A DNA stretch of 64,000 bases from Macrostomum hystrix (lineage: Eukaryota; Platyhelminthes; Macrostomidae): positions 20,389,501 through 20,453,500 of the forward strand of contig CATNEN010000001.1 of the NCBI GenBank assembly GCA_950097015.1. Reading direction: 5' to 3'. The notes beneath the pieces are model-generated. The model ran no database searches. It was given only the letters and a program-made list of their open reading frames with translations, and was not told where the DNA came from. Shown piece by piece: positions 10,185 to 22,842 of the stretch. Positions within the stretch are counted from its first letter, which is position 1, and every line of letters begins with the position of its first letter. Both the position numbers and the translations under genes were made by a program.

Positions 10185-10458
10185 TCCTCCACAATAATTC
10201 ATGCTTTCCCATCGGTAATTCATGCTCTCCCATCGATAATTCATGCTCTCCCATCGGTAATTCATGCTTTCCCACCGGTAATTCCTGCTTTCCCATCGGT
10301 AATTCATGCTTTCCAAGCAATAATTCATTCTTAGCCCTTGATAATTCATGCTTTTCCATCGGTAATTCATACTTTCCCATCGGTAATTCATACTTTCCCA
10401 TCGGTAATTCATGCTTTCCCATCGGTAATTCATGCTTTCCCATCGGTAATTCATGCTC
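10185..10458. repeat. Minisatellite, 21-bp unit, about 13 copies
   Basis: The unit contains taattcatgctttcccatcg. Copies differ by single bases (ctcccatcg, ctttccaccg, ctttccaagc). Open frames through it are a by-product of a unit length divisible by three. Confidence 0.95.
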
Positions 10459-11031
10459 GAAGCAATGCTCGAAAAAGCGTTAACATATAAAATGAACATT
10501 GCTAATAGCTATGCTCAAAGTATTTCATTATAATTCTGTATCTAATAACGCTAGCTGCCAGCTATATATGCTAGAAAATTCTTTCCTCAGGTTTTTTATC
10601 GATTTGCTCGTTACACTCTTAGAGAGAGAAGATTAATAAAGCTAACAAATATTTGCTTCGACATTAAGCTTATCAAAAGCGCTTACTATTAACAGTTAAT
10701 TGTACCCAGAAAGCCTAAAAATGAATAAAATTAAAAACGCTACTTACGTTTTTAACTGTTGATAATAGAAGATAAGAAGACAAAGAAGCAGTAGCAGAAC
10801 TGATGCTGACATTTGACCTGCATTCTGCAAAACAAAAGTACTGATAAACTTCGCAGCTAAAATGAAAGGGAAGCGGCACAATGATCGAGGTCGAGAAAAG
10901 GTTTGACAATATATAGGCTGCAGTTTCCAGGGCTAGAGAGGATGAGGAGACATTGAGAAAAGCTCGCTAACATTGAGAAATATAAAAGGCCAATCTGTGT
11001 TTTGTGTTTTACACAAGTTTTCACAGTATGG
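10459..11031. other. No gene seen
   Basis: AT-rich spacer between two minisatellites; no coding signal. Confidence 0.4.
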
Positions 11032-11812
11032 ATATATCGAGGGGCTAAGCTTGATATATCGAGGGGCTAAGCTTGATATATCGAGGGGCTAAGCTTGATA
11101 TATCGAGGGGCTAAGCTTGATATATGGAGGGGCTAAGCTTGATATATCGAGGGGCTAAGCTTGATATATCGAGGGGCTAAGCTTGATATATCGAGGGGCT
11201 AAGCTTGATATATCGAGGAGCTAAGCTTGATATATCCAGGGGCTAAGCTTGATATATCGAGGGGCTAAGCTTGATATATCGAGGGGCTAAGCTTGATATA
11301 TCGAGGGGCTAAGCTTGATATATGGAGGGGCTAAGCTTGATATATCGAGGGGCTAAGCTTGATATATCGAGGGGCTAAGCTTGATATATCGAGGGGCTAA
11401 GCTTGATATATCGAGGGGCTAAGCTTGATATATCGAGGGGCTAAGCTTGATATATCGAGGGGCTAAGCTTGATATATCGAGGGGCTAAGCTTGATATATC
11501 GAGGGGCTAAGCTTGATATATCGAGGGGCTAAGCTTGATATATCGAGGGGCTAAGCTTGATATATCGAGGGGCTAAGCTTGATATATCGAGGGGCTAAGC
11601 TTGATATATCGAGGAGCTAAGCTTGATATATCCAGGGGCTAAGCTTGATATATCGAGGGGCTAAGCTTGATATATCGAGGGGCTAAGCTTGATATATCGA
11701 GGAGCTAAGCTTGATATATCGAGGGGCTAAGCTTGATATATCCAGGGGCTAAGCTTGATGTATGGAGGGGCTAAGCTTGATATATGGAGGGGCTAAGCTT
11801 GATATATCGAGC
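11032..11812. repeat. Minisatellite, 22-bp unit, about 35 copies
   Basis: The unit reads gatatatcgaggggctaagc plus tt, so a HindIII-type aagctt occurs in every copy. Few variants occur (tggagg, tccagg, gaggag), which indicates recent homogenisation. Beyond the array, degenerate ggggctag and gaggggtag traces continue to about 11960. Confidence 0.97.
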
Positions 11813-12728
11813 AGTCAGCATGAATTATCTAGTTATTAGCATATATTTTCGTGGGACGGCATGGCTTTTGAGAAAGCAGCATTTTTTGAGGGGCTAGCAA
11901 AACTTATCGCGCGAAAGCTTGAATAATTGAGGGGTAGTAAAATTTAAGAATGGGGTAGCATGACTCATTGAGAATAATTGACTGGGTTGCTCGGTTGCTT
12001 GATTATTTGCTTAACGTATGCAAGAAAACCTTTCATTTTGGCATTGTTTGGTAACCAGAAATCAACGGCAAGGAATGTAGAATTTTACATGTGTGGGCTG
12101 CCTAGTCCTGTTCAATGCGCAAACTGACTTCAGTGAGCTTTATTCAATTGGACTTAAACTCAATATCTGCTTAAGACACTATTAAGTAGTTTACAGTAGT
12201 GCAAACAATTAAAATATTACAGGATCTGGCCTCTAGTTTTAGCCATAGACAACTTGCTCGGCTATACTGTCCATAATGTGCATGCATCGTCATTTCCTCT
12301 GCTGCTTTTGTGGTTAAAGACAATAGATAATTTTACAAACTATTAGTTACTAGCCTCATTTATAACCCAAGTGTCCTATCAATTTGTGAAGTAATTTAGT
12401 TAGATTTCATAATTCTGAATATTTGTTGGATAATTATGAATCTTGAATAACTCCTATCTAGCCAATGTTTTTTCGGTTTTAGTGTAACTTCGTTATCTCA
12501 AAAATTAATACTTTAATCGGCCCTCTTAACATTTTTATATTTAAACTACTGCAAAATACTTGCGCTTAGTAAATTGTTCATTTAGAAATAAAGAATGACA
12601 CAAAAAACACAAAGAAAATTTTGTTTACTAAATAATATATTTTCAAAAAACAAGAGTAACAATATCCAACAAAGGCGCAATTGTCTCTCGCACTATTTAT
12701 GGTGATCGAGTTTGCAACCTCATACTGA
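11813..12728. other. 3' flank of the Tyr/Lys-rich protein gene
   Basis: Decayed edge of the preceding array, then AT-rich spacer. On the minus strand it holds the 3' UTR of the gene ending at 12729. I could not find a perfect AATAAA there. Confidence 0.4.
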
Positions 12729-13952
12729 TTACTTCCGGTAGCTCTTGCTGTATGAATTTTTAGGTCTCTTGCTGTAAGAGTCCTGAGCGTAGTAGTCGTA
12801 CTTGTAGTCGTACTTGTCGTCATACTTGCCGTACTTGTAGTCGTACTTGACGTCATACTTGCCGTACTTGACGTCATACTTGCCGTACTTGTCATCATAC
12901 TTGCCGTACTTGTCATCATACTTGCCGTACTTGTCATCATACTTGCCGTACTTGTCGTCATACTTGCCGTACTTGTAGTCGTACTTGCCGTACTTGTCAT
13001 CATACTTGCCGTACTTGTCATCATACTTGCCGTACTTGTCATCATACTTGCCGTACTTGTCATCATACTTGCCGTACTTGTAGTCGTACTTGCCGTACTT
13101 GTAGTCGTACGTGCCGTACTTTTCGTCATACTTGCCGTACTTGTCGTCATACTTGCCGTACTTGTCGTCATACTTGCCGTACTTGTAGTCGTACTTGCCG
13201 TACTTGTCATCATACTTGCCGTACTTGTCATCATACTTGCCGTACTTGTCATCATACTTGCCGTACTTGTCATCATACTTGCCGTACTTGTAGTCGTACT
13301 TGCCGTACTTGTCATCATACTTGCCGTACTTGTCATCATACTTGCCGTACTTGTCATCATACTTGCCGTACTTGTAGTCGTACTTGCCGTACTTGTAGTC
13401 GTACGTGCCGTACTTGTCGTCATACTTGCCGTACTTGTCGTCATACTTGCCGTACTTGTCGTCATACTTGCCGTACTTGTCGTCATACTTGCCGTACTTG
13501 TCGTCATACTTGCCGTACTTGTCGTCATACTTGCCGTACTTGTCGTCATACTTGCCGTACTTGTCGTCATACTTGCCGTACTTGTCGTCATACTTGCCGT
13601 ACTTGTCGTCATACTTGCCGTACTTGTCGTCATACTTGCCGTACTTGTCGTCATACTTGCCGTACTTGTCATCATACTTGCCGTACTTGTCATCATACTT
13701 GCCGTACTTGTCGTCATACTTGCCGTACTTGTCGTCATACTTGCCGTACTTGCCGTACTTGTAGTCGTACTTGTCGTCATACTTGCCGTACTTGTCGTGC
13801 TTGCCGTACTTATTGTAGGTATCGTAGGTCTTGTAGCTGCCGTAGGATACCACAGGATAGGACTTGTAGTAGAGCTTCTCGTAGTCCTCGTAGTTGTTGT
13901 AGTCACCAGCCAGAGCCACGGCGGCTAGCGCAAATAACACAATGAGACGCAT
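12729..13952 (-). CDS. Secreted low-complexity Tyr/Lys/Gly/Asp repeat protein
   Basis: Single exon, 407 aa, ATG 13952-13950, stop at 12729. Residues 1-15 (MRLIVLFALAAVALA) are a clear signal peptide. After a Tyr-rich lead (about 16-50) come about 40 copies of an eight-residue unit KYGKYDDK, with DYK, GTYDYK, DVK and DEK variants, and a short basic tail ending SYSKSYRK. The unit is 24 bp and the array is itself duplicated in blocks, with DYK units spaced every few DDK units. There is no cysteine after the signal peptide. Dense alternating Lys and Tyr suggests a structural, cement-like or mucus/cuticle protein that could be crosslinked through tyrosine; this is inference from composition. A TATA box lies 108 bp upstream. 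The overlapping open frames on both strands are shadows of the repeat. Confidence 0.85.
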   Translation of the reverse strand: MRLIVLFALAAVALAGDYNNYEDYEKLYYKSYPVVSYGSYKTYDTYNKYGKHDKYGKYDDKYDYKYGKYGKYDDKYGKYDDKYGKYDDKYGKYDDKYGKYDDKYGKYDDKYGKYDDKYGKYDDKYGKYDDKYGKYDDKYGKYDDKYGKYDDKYGKYDDKYGKYDDKYGKYDDKYGKYDDKYGTYDYKYGKYDYKYGKYDDKYGKYDDKYGKYDDKYGKYDYKYGKYDDKYGKYDDKYGKYDDKYGKYDDKYGKYDYKYGKYDDKYGKYDDKYGKYDEKYGTYDYKYGKYDYKYGKYDDKYGKYDDKYGKYDDKYGKYDDKYGKYDYKYGKYDDKYGKYDDKYGKYDDKYGKYDDKYGKYDVKYGKYDVKYDYKYGKYDDKYDYKYDYYAQDSYSKRPKNSYSKSYRK

Positions 13953-14059
13953 CCCGTCGGAGTGGTGATCGAAGCAAAGGTCAGATAGTCTAAATGCTTA
14001 GGTGTAGCGATCAATGAGTAGATAATTTAAGCGTGCGAAGTAGTGGATCACGCTTTCGC

Positions 14060-14066
14060 TTATATA
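14060..14066 (-). promoter_or_regulatory. TATA box of the Tyr/Lys-rich protein gene
   Basis: Minus-strand TATATAA lies 108 bp before the ATG at 13952, which would place transcription start about 80 nt before the start codon. CCAAT-type motifs lie further upstream (gccaatag near 14086, gattggct near 14202), typical of a strong tissue-specific promoter. Confidence 0.6.
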
Positions 14067-14069
14067 GGC

Positions 14070-14762
14070 TCTCTTAAGTCGACAGCCAATAGACTGTCGA
14101 GAAGGTGTAGAAGTTTATTTTGGAGCGTCCGCTGAGTCAGCGAAGCCAAGACAAGTCCTTGGGGGGAGGAGGGTAGACTTTTGCAGCCAAGCGGTGTGCT
14201 CTGATTGGCTGAGAGCTGTTTGGGCCAGGAGGGTGGGTCAGCTGTGGCCAGCTAAAGCCGCAATTGTTCGCAAATTCACACCTTATGACCGCGGCGCCAC
14301 TTCAAACAACTGTGATATGGCCCCGCGGGGGGTGAGAAGTGTCAAGTCTGGCCGGTTGTAAATCCAGCGATTTCGTCAAATCGCCCGGGTCGGCTGCACT
14401 AAATAGGGCTCAATTACAGAAAATAATAAACCGACCTTCTTATTATGTTATTGTTTATTCTATTCGAGGCCGTCTGATATTGCGTAGTTTAACCTCTACT
14501 AACTTTGTTGATAAAATAAACTGAGTAAAGTAAGCACTCAACATTTCTTATTATAGAGAAAGCTAGGATTTCAATAAAAAGAAAGTTTTTACAATCAGTA
14601 CATTACATTACCGTAGCGAATACACTCTCACCGCCCATTGTCACCATTTTCGCACTCAAAACAAAAACCACAGAAGTTCAGTTCAGACACCGTAGGAAAA
14701 ATATTAAGAGAATTTGTGAAAGAAATGGCTGTGATCTGATACAATGTTTTAAAAGAATTAGG
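14070..14762. other. Upstream region, no further gene seen
   Basis: Contains the CCAAT-rich promoter flank of the gene to its left and AT-rich spacer. The ORF at 14339-14524 has no coding character. Confidence 0.4.
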
Positions 14763-17700
14763 ATATTCGATTTGAGGATCTGGGAGAAATGGGTTAATCG
14801 ATTAAAGGATCTGGGAGAAATACTGAGATTTGATGTGAGGATCTGGGAGATACTGAGATTTGATTTTATGATCAGGGAGATACTGAGATTTGATGTGAGG
14901 ATCTCTGAGAAATACTGAGATTTGATGTGAGGATCTGGGAGATACTGAGATTTGATGTGAGGATCTGAGAGATACTAAGATTTCATGTGAGGATCTGGGA
15001 GATACTGAGATTTGATGTGAGGATCTCTGAGAAATACTGAGATTTGATGTGAGGATCTGGGAGATACTGAGATTTGATGTGAGGATCTGGGAGATACTGA
15101 GATTTCATGTGAGGATCTCTGAGAAATACTGAGATTTGATGTGAGGATCAGGGAGATACTGAGATTTGATGTGAGGACCTGGGAGATACTGAGATTTGAT
15201 GTGAGGACCTGGGAGATACTGAGATTTGATGTGAGGACCTGGGAGATACTAAGATTTGATGTGCGGATCTGGGAGATACTAAGATTTGATGTGAGGATCT
15301 GGGAGATACTGAGATTTGATGTGAGGATCTGGGAGATACTGAGATTTGATGTGAGGATCTGGAAGATACTGAGATTTGATGTGAGGATCTGGGAGATACT
15401 GAGATTTGATGTGAGGATCTGGGAGATACTGAGATTTGATGTGCGGATCTGGGAGATACTGAGATTTGATGTGAGGATCTGGAAGATAGTGAGATTTGAT
15501 GTGAGGATCTGGGAGATACTGAGATTTGATGTGCGGATCTGGGAGATACTGAGATTTGATGTGAGGATCTGGGAGATACTAAGATTTGATGTGAGGATCT
15601 GGAAGATACTGAGATTTGATGTGAGGATCTGGGAGATACTGAGATTTGATGTGAGGATCTGGGAGATACTGAGATTTGATGTGAGGATCTGGGAGATACT
15701 GAGATTTGATGTGCGGATCTGGGAGATACTGAGATTTGATGTGAGGATCTGGAAGATAGTGAGATTTGATGTGAGGATCTGGGAGATACTGAGATTTGAT
15801 GTGCGGATCTGGGAGATACTGAGATTTGATGTGAGGATCTGGGAGATACTGAGATTTGATGTGAGGACCTGGGAGATACTGAGATTTGATGTGAGGATCT
15901 GGGAGATACTGAGATTTGATGTGAGGATCTGGGAGATACTGAGATTTGATGTGCGGATCTGGGAGATACTGACGATTTGATGTGAGGATCTGGAAGATAG
16001 TGAGATTTGATGTGAGGATCTGGGAGATACTGAGATTTGATGTGCGGATCTGGGAGATACTGAGATTTGATGTGAGGATCTGGGAGATACTAAGATTTGA
16101 TGTGAGGATCTGGAAGATACTGAGATTTGATGTGAGGATCTGGGAGATACTGAGATTTCATGTGAGGATCTGGGAGATACTGAGATTTGATGTGAGGATC
16201 TGGAGATACTGAGATTTGATGTGCGGATCTGGGAGATACTGAGATTTGATGTGAGGATCTGGGAGATACTGAGATTTGATGTGAGGATCTGGGAGATACT
16301 GAGATTTGATGTGCGGATCTGGGAGATACTGAGATTTGATGTGAGGATCTGGGAGATACTGAGATTTGATGTGAGGATCTGGGAGATACTGAGATTTGAT
16401 GTGAGGATCTGGGAGATACTGAGATTTGATGTGAGGATCTGGGAGATACTGAGATTTGATGTGAGCATCTGGGAGATACTGAGATTTGATGTGAGGATCT
16501 GGGAGATACTGAGATTTGATGTGCGGATCTGGGAGATACTGAGATTTGATGTGAGGATCTGAGAGATACTGAGATTTGATGTGAGCATCTGGGAGATACT
16601 GAGATTTGATGTGAGGATCTGGGAGATACTGAGATTTGATGTGAGGATCTGGGAGATACTTAAATTTTATGTGAGGATCTGGGAGAAATACTGTGATTTG
16701 ATGTGAGGATCTGGGAGATACTGAGATTTGATGTGAGGATCTGGGAGATACTGAGATTTGATGTGAGGATCTGGGAGATACTGAGATTTGATGTGAGGAT
16801 CTGGGAGATACTGAGATTTGATGTGAGGATCTGGGAGATACTGAGATTTGATTTTATGATCAGGGAGATACTGAGATTTGATGTGAGGATCTCTGAGAAT
16901 ACTGAGATTTGATGTGAGGATCTGGGAGATACTGAGATTTGATGTGAGGATCTGAGAGATACTAAGATTTCATGTGAGGATCTGGGAGATACTGAGATTT
17001 GATGTGAGGATCTCTGAGAAATACTGAGATTTGATGTGAGGATCTGGGAGATACTGAGATTTGATGTGAGGATCTGGGAGATACTGAGATTTCATGTGAG
17101 GATCTCTGGAGAATACTGAGATTTGATGTGAGGATCGGGAGATACTGAGATTTGATGTGAGGACCTGGGAGATACTGAGATTTGATGTGAGGACCTGGGA
17201 GATACTGAGATTTGATGTGAGGACCTGGGAGATACTAAGATTTGATGTGCGGATCTGGGAGATACTAAGATTTGATGTGAGGATCTGGGAGATACTGAGA
17301 TTTGATGTGAGGATCTGGGAGATACTGAGATTTGATGTGAGGATCTGGAAGATACTGAGATTTGATGTGAGGATCTGGGAGATACTGAGATTTGATGTGA
17401 GGATCTGGGAGATACTGAGATTTGATGTGCGGATCTGGGAGATACTGAGATTTGATGTGAGGATCTGGAAGATAGTGAGATTTGATGTGAGGATCTGGGA
17501 GATACTGAGATTTGATGTGCGGATCTGGGAGATACTGAGATTTGATGTGAGGATCTGGGAGATACTAAGATTTGATGTGAGGATCTGGAGATACTGAGAT
17601 TTTGATGTGAGGATCTGGGAGATACTGAGATTTGATGTGAGGATCTGGGAGATACTGAGATTTGATGTGAGGATCTGGGAGATACTGAGATTTGATGTGC

Positions 17701-20700
17701 GGATCTGGGAGATACTGAGATTTGATGTGAGGATCTGGAAGATAGTGAGATTTGATGTGAGGATCTGGGAGATACTGAGATTTGATGTGCGGATCTGGGA
17801 GATACTGAGATTTGATGTGAGGATCTGGGAGATACTGAGATTTGATGTGAGGATCTGGGAGATACTGAGATTTGATGTGAGGATCTGGAAGATACGTGAG
17901 ATTTGATGTGAGGATCTGGGAGATACTGAGATTTGATGTGAGGATCTGGGAGATACTGAGATTTGATGTGAGGATCTGGGAGAATACTGAGATTTGATGT
18001 GAGGATCTGGAGATACTGAGATTTGATGTGAGGATCTGGGAGATACTGAGATTTGATGTGAGGATCTGGAGATACTGAGATTTGATGTGAGGATCTGGGA
18101 GATACTGAGATTTGATGTGAGGATCTGGGAGATACTGAGATTTGATGTGAGGATCTGGGAGATACTGAGATTTGATGTGAGGATCTGGGAGATACTGAGA
18201 TTTGATGTGAGGATCTGGGAGATACTGAGATTTGATGTGAGGATCTGGGAGATACTGAGATTTGATGTGAGGATCTGGGAGATACTGAGATTTGATGTGA
18301 GGATCTGGGAGATACTGAGATTTGATGTGAGGATCTGGGAGATACTGAGATTTGATGTGAGGATCTGGGAGATACTGAGATTTGATGTGAGGATCTGGAG
18401 ATACTGAGATTTGATGTGAGGATCTGGGAGATACTGAGATTTGATGTGAGGATCTGGGAGATACTGAGATTTGATGTGAGGATCTGGGAGATACTGAGAT
18501 TTGATGTGAGGATCTGGGAGATACTGAGATTTGATGTGAGGATCTGGGAGATACTGAGATTTGATGTGAGGATCTGGGAGATACTGAGATTTGATGTGAG
18601 GATCTGGGAGATACTGAGATTTGATGTGAGGATCTGGGAGATACTGAGATTTGATGTGAGGATCTGGGAGATACTGAGATTTGATGTGAGGATCTGGGAG
18701 ATACTGAGATTTGATGTGAGGATCTGGGAGATACTGAGATTTGATGTGAGGATCTGGGAGATACTGAGATTTGATGTGAGGATCTGGGAGATACTGAGAT
18801 TTGATGTGAGGATCTGGGAGATACTGAGATTTGATGTGAGGATCTGGGAGATACTGAGATTTGATGTGAGGATCTGGAGATACTGAGATTTGATGTGAGG
18901 ATCTGGGAGATACTGAGGATTTGATGTGAGGATCTGGGAGATACTGAGATTGATGTGAGGGATCTGGGAGATACTGAGATTTGATGTGAGGATCTGGGAG
19001 ATACTGAGATTTGATTGTGAGGATCTGGGAAGATACTGAGATTTGATGTGAGGATCTGGGAGATACTGAGATTTGATGTGAGGATCTGGGAGATACTGAG
19101 ATTTGATGTGAGGATTTCTGGGAGATACTGAGATTTGATGTGAGGATCTGGGAGATACTGAGATTTGATGTGAGGATCTGGGAGATACTGAGATTTGATG
19201 TGAGGATCTGGGAGATACTGAAGATTTGATGTGCGGATCTGGGAGATACTGAGATTTGATGTGAGGATCTGGGAGATACTGAGATTTGATGTGAGGATCT
19301 GGGAGATACTGAGATTTGATGTGAGGATCTGGGAGATACTGAGATTTGATGTGAGGATCTGGGAGATACTGAGATTTGATGTGAGGATCTGGGAGATACT
19401 GAGATTTGATGTGAGGATCTGGGAGATACTGAGATTTGATGTGAGGATCTGGGAGATACTGAGATTTGATGTGAGGATCTGGGAGATACTGAGATTTGAT
19501 GTGAGGATCTGGGAGATACTGAGATTTGATGTGAGGATCTCTGAGAAATACTGAGATTTGATGTGAGGATCTGGGAGATACTGAGATTTGATGTGAGGAT
19601 CTGGGAGATACTGAGATTTGATGTGAGGATCTGGGAGATACTGAGATTTGATGTGAGGATCTGGGAGATACTGAGATTTGATGTGAGGATCTGGGAGATA
19701 CTGAGATTTGATGTGAGGATCTGGGAGATACTGAGATTTGATGTGCGGATCTGGGAGATACTGAGATTTGATGTGAGGATCTGGGAGATACTAAGATTTG
19801 ATGTGAGGATCTGGGAGATACTGAGATTTGATGTGAGGATCTGGGAGATACTGAGATTTGATGTGAGGATCTGGGAGATACTGAGATTTGATGTGAGGAT
19901 CTGGGAGATACTAAGATTTGATGTGAGGATCTGGGAGATACTGAGATTTGATGTGAGGATCTGGGAGATACTGAGATTTGATGTGAGGATCTGGGAGATA
20001 CTGAGATTTGATGTGAGGATCTGGGAGATACTGAGATTTGATGTGAGGATCTGGGAGATACTAAGATTTGATGTGAGGATCTGGGAGATACTGAGATTTG
20101 ATGTGCGGATCTGGGAGATACTGAGATTTGATGTGAGGATCTGGGAGATACTGAGATTTGATGTGAGGATCTGGGAGATACTGAGATTTGATGTGAGGAT
20201 CTGGGAGATACTAAGATTTGATGTGAGGATCTGGGAGATACTGAGATTTGATGTGAGGATCTGAGAGATACTGAGATTTGATGTGAGGATCTGGGAGATA
20301 CTGAGATTTGATGTGAGGATCTGGGAGATACTGAGATTTGATGTGAGGATCTGGGAGATACTGAGATTTGATGTGAGGATCTGGGAGATACTGAGATTTG
20401 ATGTGAGGATCTGGGAGATACTAAGATTTGATGTGCGGATCTGGGAGATACTAAGATTTGATGTGAGGATCTGGGAGATACTGAGATTTGATGTGAGGAT
20501 CTGGGAGATACTGAGATTTGATGTGAGGATCTGGGAGATACTGAGATTTGATGTGAGGATCTGGGAGATACTGAGATTTGATGTGAGGATCTGGGAGATA
20601 CTAAGATTTGATGTGCGGATCTGGGAGATACTAAGATTTGATGTGAGGATCTGGGAGATACTGAGATTTGATGTGAGGATCTGGGAGATACTAAGATTTG

Positions 20701-21165
20701 ATGTGCGGATCTGGGAGATACTGAGATTTGATGTGAGGATCTGGGAGATACTGAGATTTGATGTGAGGATCTGGGAGATACTGAGATTTGATGTGAGGAT
20801 CTGGGAGATACTAAGATTTCATGTGAGGATCTGGGAGATACTAAGATTTGATGTGCGGATCTGGGAGATACTGAGATTTGATGTGAGGATCTGGGAGATA
20901 CTGAGATTTGATGTGAGGACCTGGGAGATACTGAGATTTGATGTGAGGATCTGGGAGATACTGAGATTTGATGTGAGGACCTGGGAGATACTGAGATTTG
21001 ATGTGAGGATCTGGGAGATACTAAGATTTCATGTGAGGATCTGGGAGATACTAAGATTTGATGTGCGGATCTGGGAGATACTGAGATTTGATGTGAGGAT
21101 CTGGGAGATACTGAGATTTGATGTGAGGATCTAGGAGATACTGAGATTTGATGTGAGGATCTGGA
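14763..21165. repeat. Large minisatellite, 30-bp unit, about 210 copies (6.4 kb)
   Basis: The unit is gagatttgatgtgaggatct followed by gggagatact. Because 30 is divisible by three and the consensus has no stop in several frames, long meaningless ORFs run on both strands (WEILRFDVRI on plus, SNLSISQILT on minus). Variants (tgcggatct, gaggacct, ggaagatagt, ctctgagaa) allow higher-order blocks to be followed: the stretch beginning attttatgatcaggg at about 14861 recurs near 16848, about 2 kb apart. Single-base indels cluster between about 17.9 and 19.2 kb. Confidence 0.98.
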
Positions 21166-22700
21166 TAATGAATTGTTGCTTTAGCTAGGATTTAAGTGAA
21201 CATATTGCTTTGAAACTCTTATTGCAAAATTGGGAGATCATATTTGATATCAAAAGTTACAACTTTGTCAGGCTGACTTTGGATTTTGGAAGAAAAAAAG
21301 CGAATAAAACTTTGACACTGACACTTCATTTTAGCCCAGCCTTCTTTAAGCAGACAGGCTGGAATAGCGTGAATTTTCAAGGAATTTTTGTACAAATGCA
21401 GAAAACCACAAAATTAATATTTGTATTATTTTTTTAACTTCTTCAGACCGCAAATAGCGTTTTGCATTCCACGGACCAATAGGCTCTTACGAGTGTATGA
21501 GCACAAATATCCTTAATTACAGGTCAGATCAGATTACAGAAAGAGGCATCAGGGGCAAAATAAGACAAATCAGTAAACTTTAACTGCTCTAACGTGTGCG
21601 TTAATAAGCGTTACTTTTCATCCAGTCGCGTTAAAAAACTAACGGAAGTTGATTTTTCAAGAAACTTTTAAACGATAGACTTTAGCACAAAATGATCGAC
21701 AATATATTCAGCAGCGAATACCTGAGAAAGTAAAGGCATGACGCGAAAATATGGGCCATTGTGCTGATACACAATCAACTGGGCCATTGTTAGATGGGGT
21801 TTGGGAATCAGATTGAGAAAAGGCATTTTGTAATATATTAAATGTTTACAAAACCTTCGTAACTACATGCTACTGTAAGTAGTGTTGAAAATATATGACA
21901 GGTGAAAAAGCAAATCAAAAATGATGATTCGAGCATCAAGCCAGCGCGACTAGGAAAAAACTCAATAAATGTGATAAATGTTTGTACATAAACATACAGT
22001 TTCATTAATATGTACAATGTTCAAATTAAAAGCGCATTGCTACTACTCATATAACCAGCAAGAACAGTAGTAAAAATATGTTATGAAAGGGGAACATTTA
22101 TCAAAGGGGATCAAATACTTTAATGTCTGCAACTACTTAGTGAACAGTGGTCAAATCTATATGAGCATACACAATTAAATGGTGAACTAATTATAATATG
22201 GTAGCAATAAACTAGCACATTAGATCAAAATCGATATTTGAAAGCGCAGAAACGAATTGAAAATTATAACAAAGCTCCTCGGTGAGCGCATCCTAACTCA
22301 CCATAAAGCCTACTTTGAATAACAAAAGTGATCACTTAAGGTGTGACAAAAAATAGAATAAAGTCTTATAATTAACGAATAAAAAAACAACTGCGTCTAT
22401 TGTTTCTGAGTTCGATTAAAAATCCACACTTAAATTCAGACTAAAAGAACAGGTTGCTAAATAACAGACCTTAAATTGCCATAAAAACTAATATTTACTT
22501 TGAAACAACAGTAGAAGGAACAAGTGGGTATCTCAAATACCCACTGCCTTCTTCACGACAGCTCCCAAACCGAATGACCGAAAGAAATTTAGTATTCAGG
22601 ACTTTCATGGCGATAGGTTTAGTATTTTTGGAGATACAAAAAATATGCTCATGTGAAATCCCTCCCGGTCTACTGTTAAACGCTCAACTTTTCAAGCTAG
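21166..22700. other. AT-rich spacer, no gene seen
   Basis: No ORF with coding character, no repeat array and no RNA gene recognised. It holds the 3' flank of the MOSPD gene on the minus strand. Confidence 0.4.
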
Positions 22701-22807
22701 CTAACATCTCAGCAGGGCTGCAGTGAGCAACCCTAGGGCATAGGCAGCCACTAGCTTGACATGATGTGACACGCTGAGGCTGGTCATATAGTCCACAAAC
22801 CACCATA

Positions 22808-22842
<35 letters not shown>

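Noticed and set aside
12578-13906. 442-residue Thr/Ser-rich frame overlapping the Tyr/Lys-rich gene
   Set aside because: Shadow frame of the 24-bp repeat. The other frame has a signal peptide and a TATA box at the right distance.
14975-16588. 537-residue open frame of SNLSISQILT repeats on the minus strand
   Set aside because: By-product of a 30-bp tandem repeat that is open in several frames on both strands; no ATG context, signal peptide or splice evidence.
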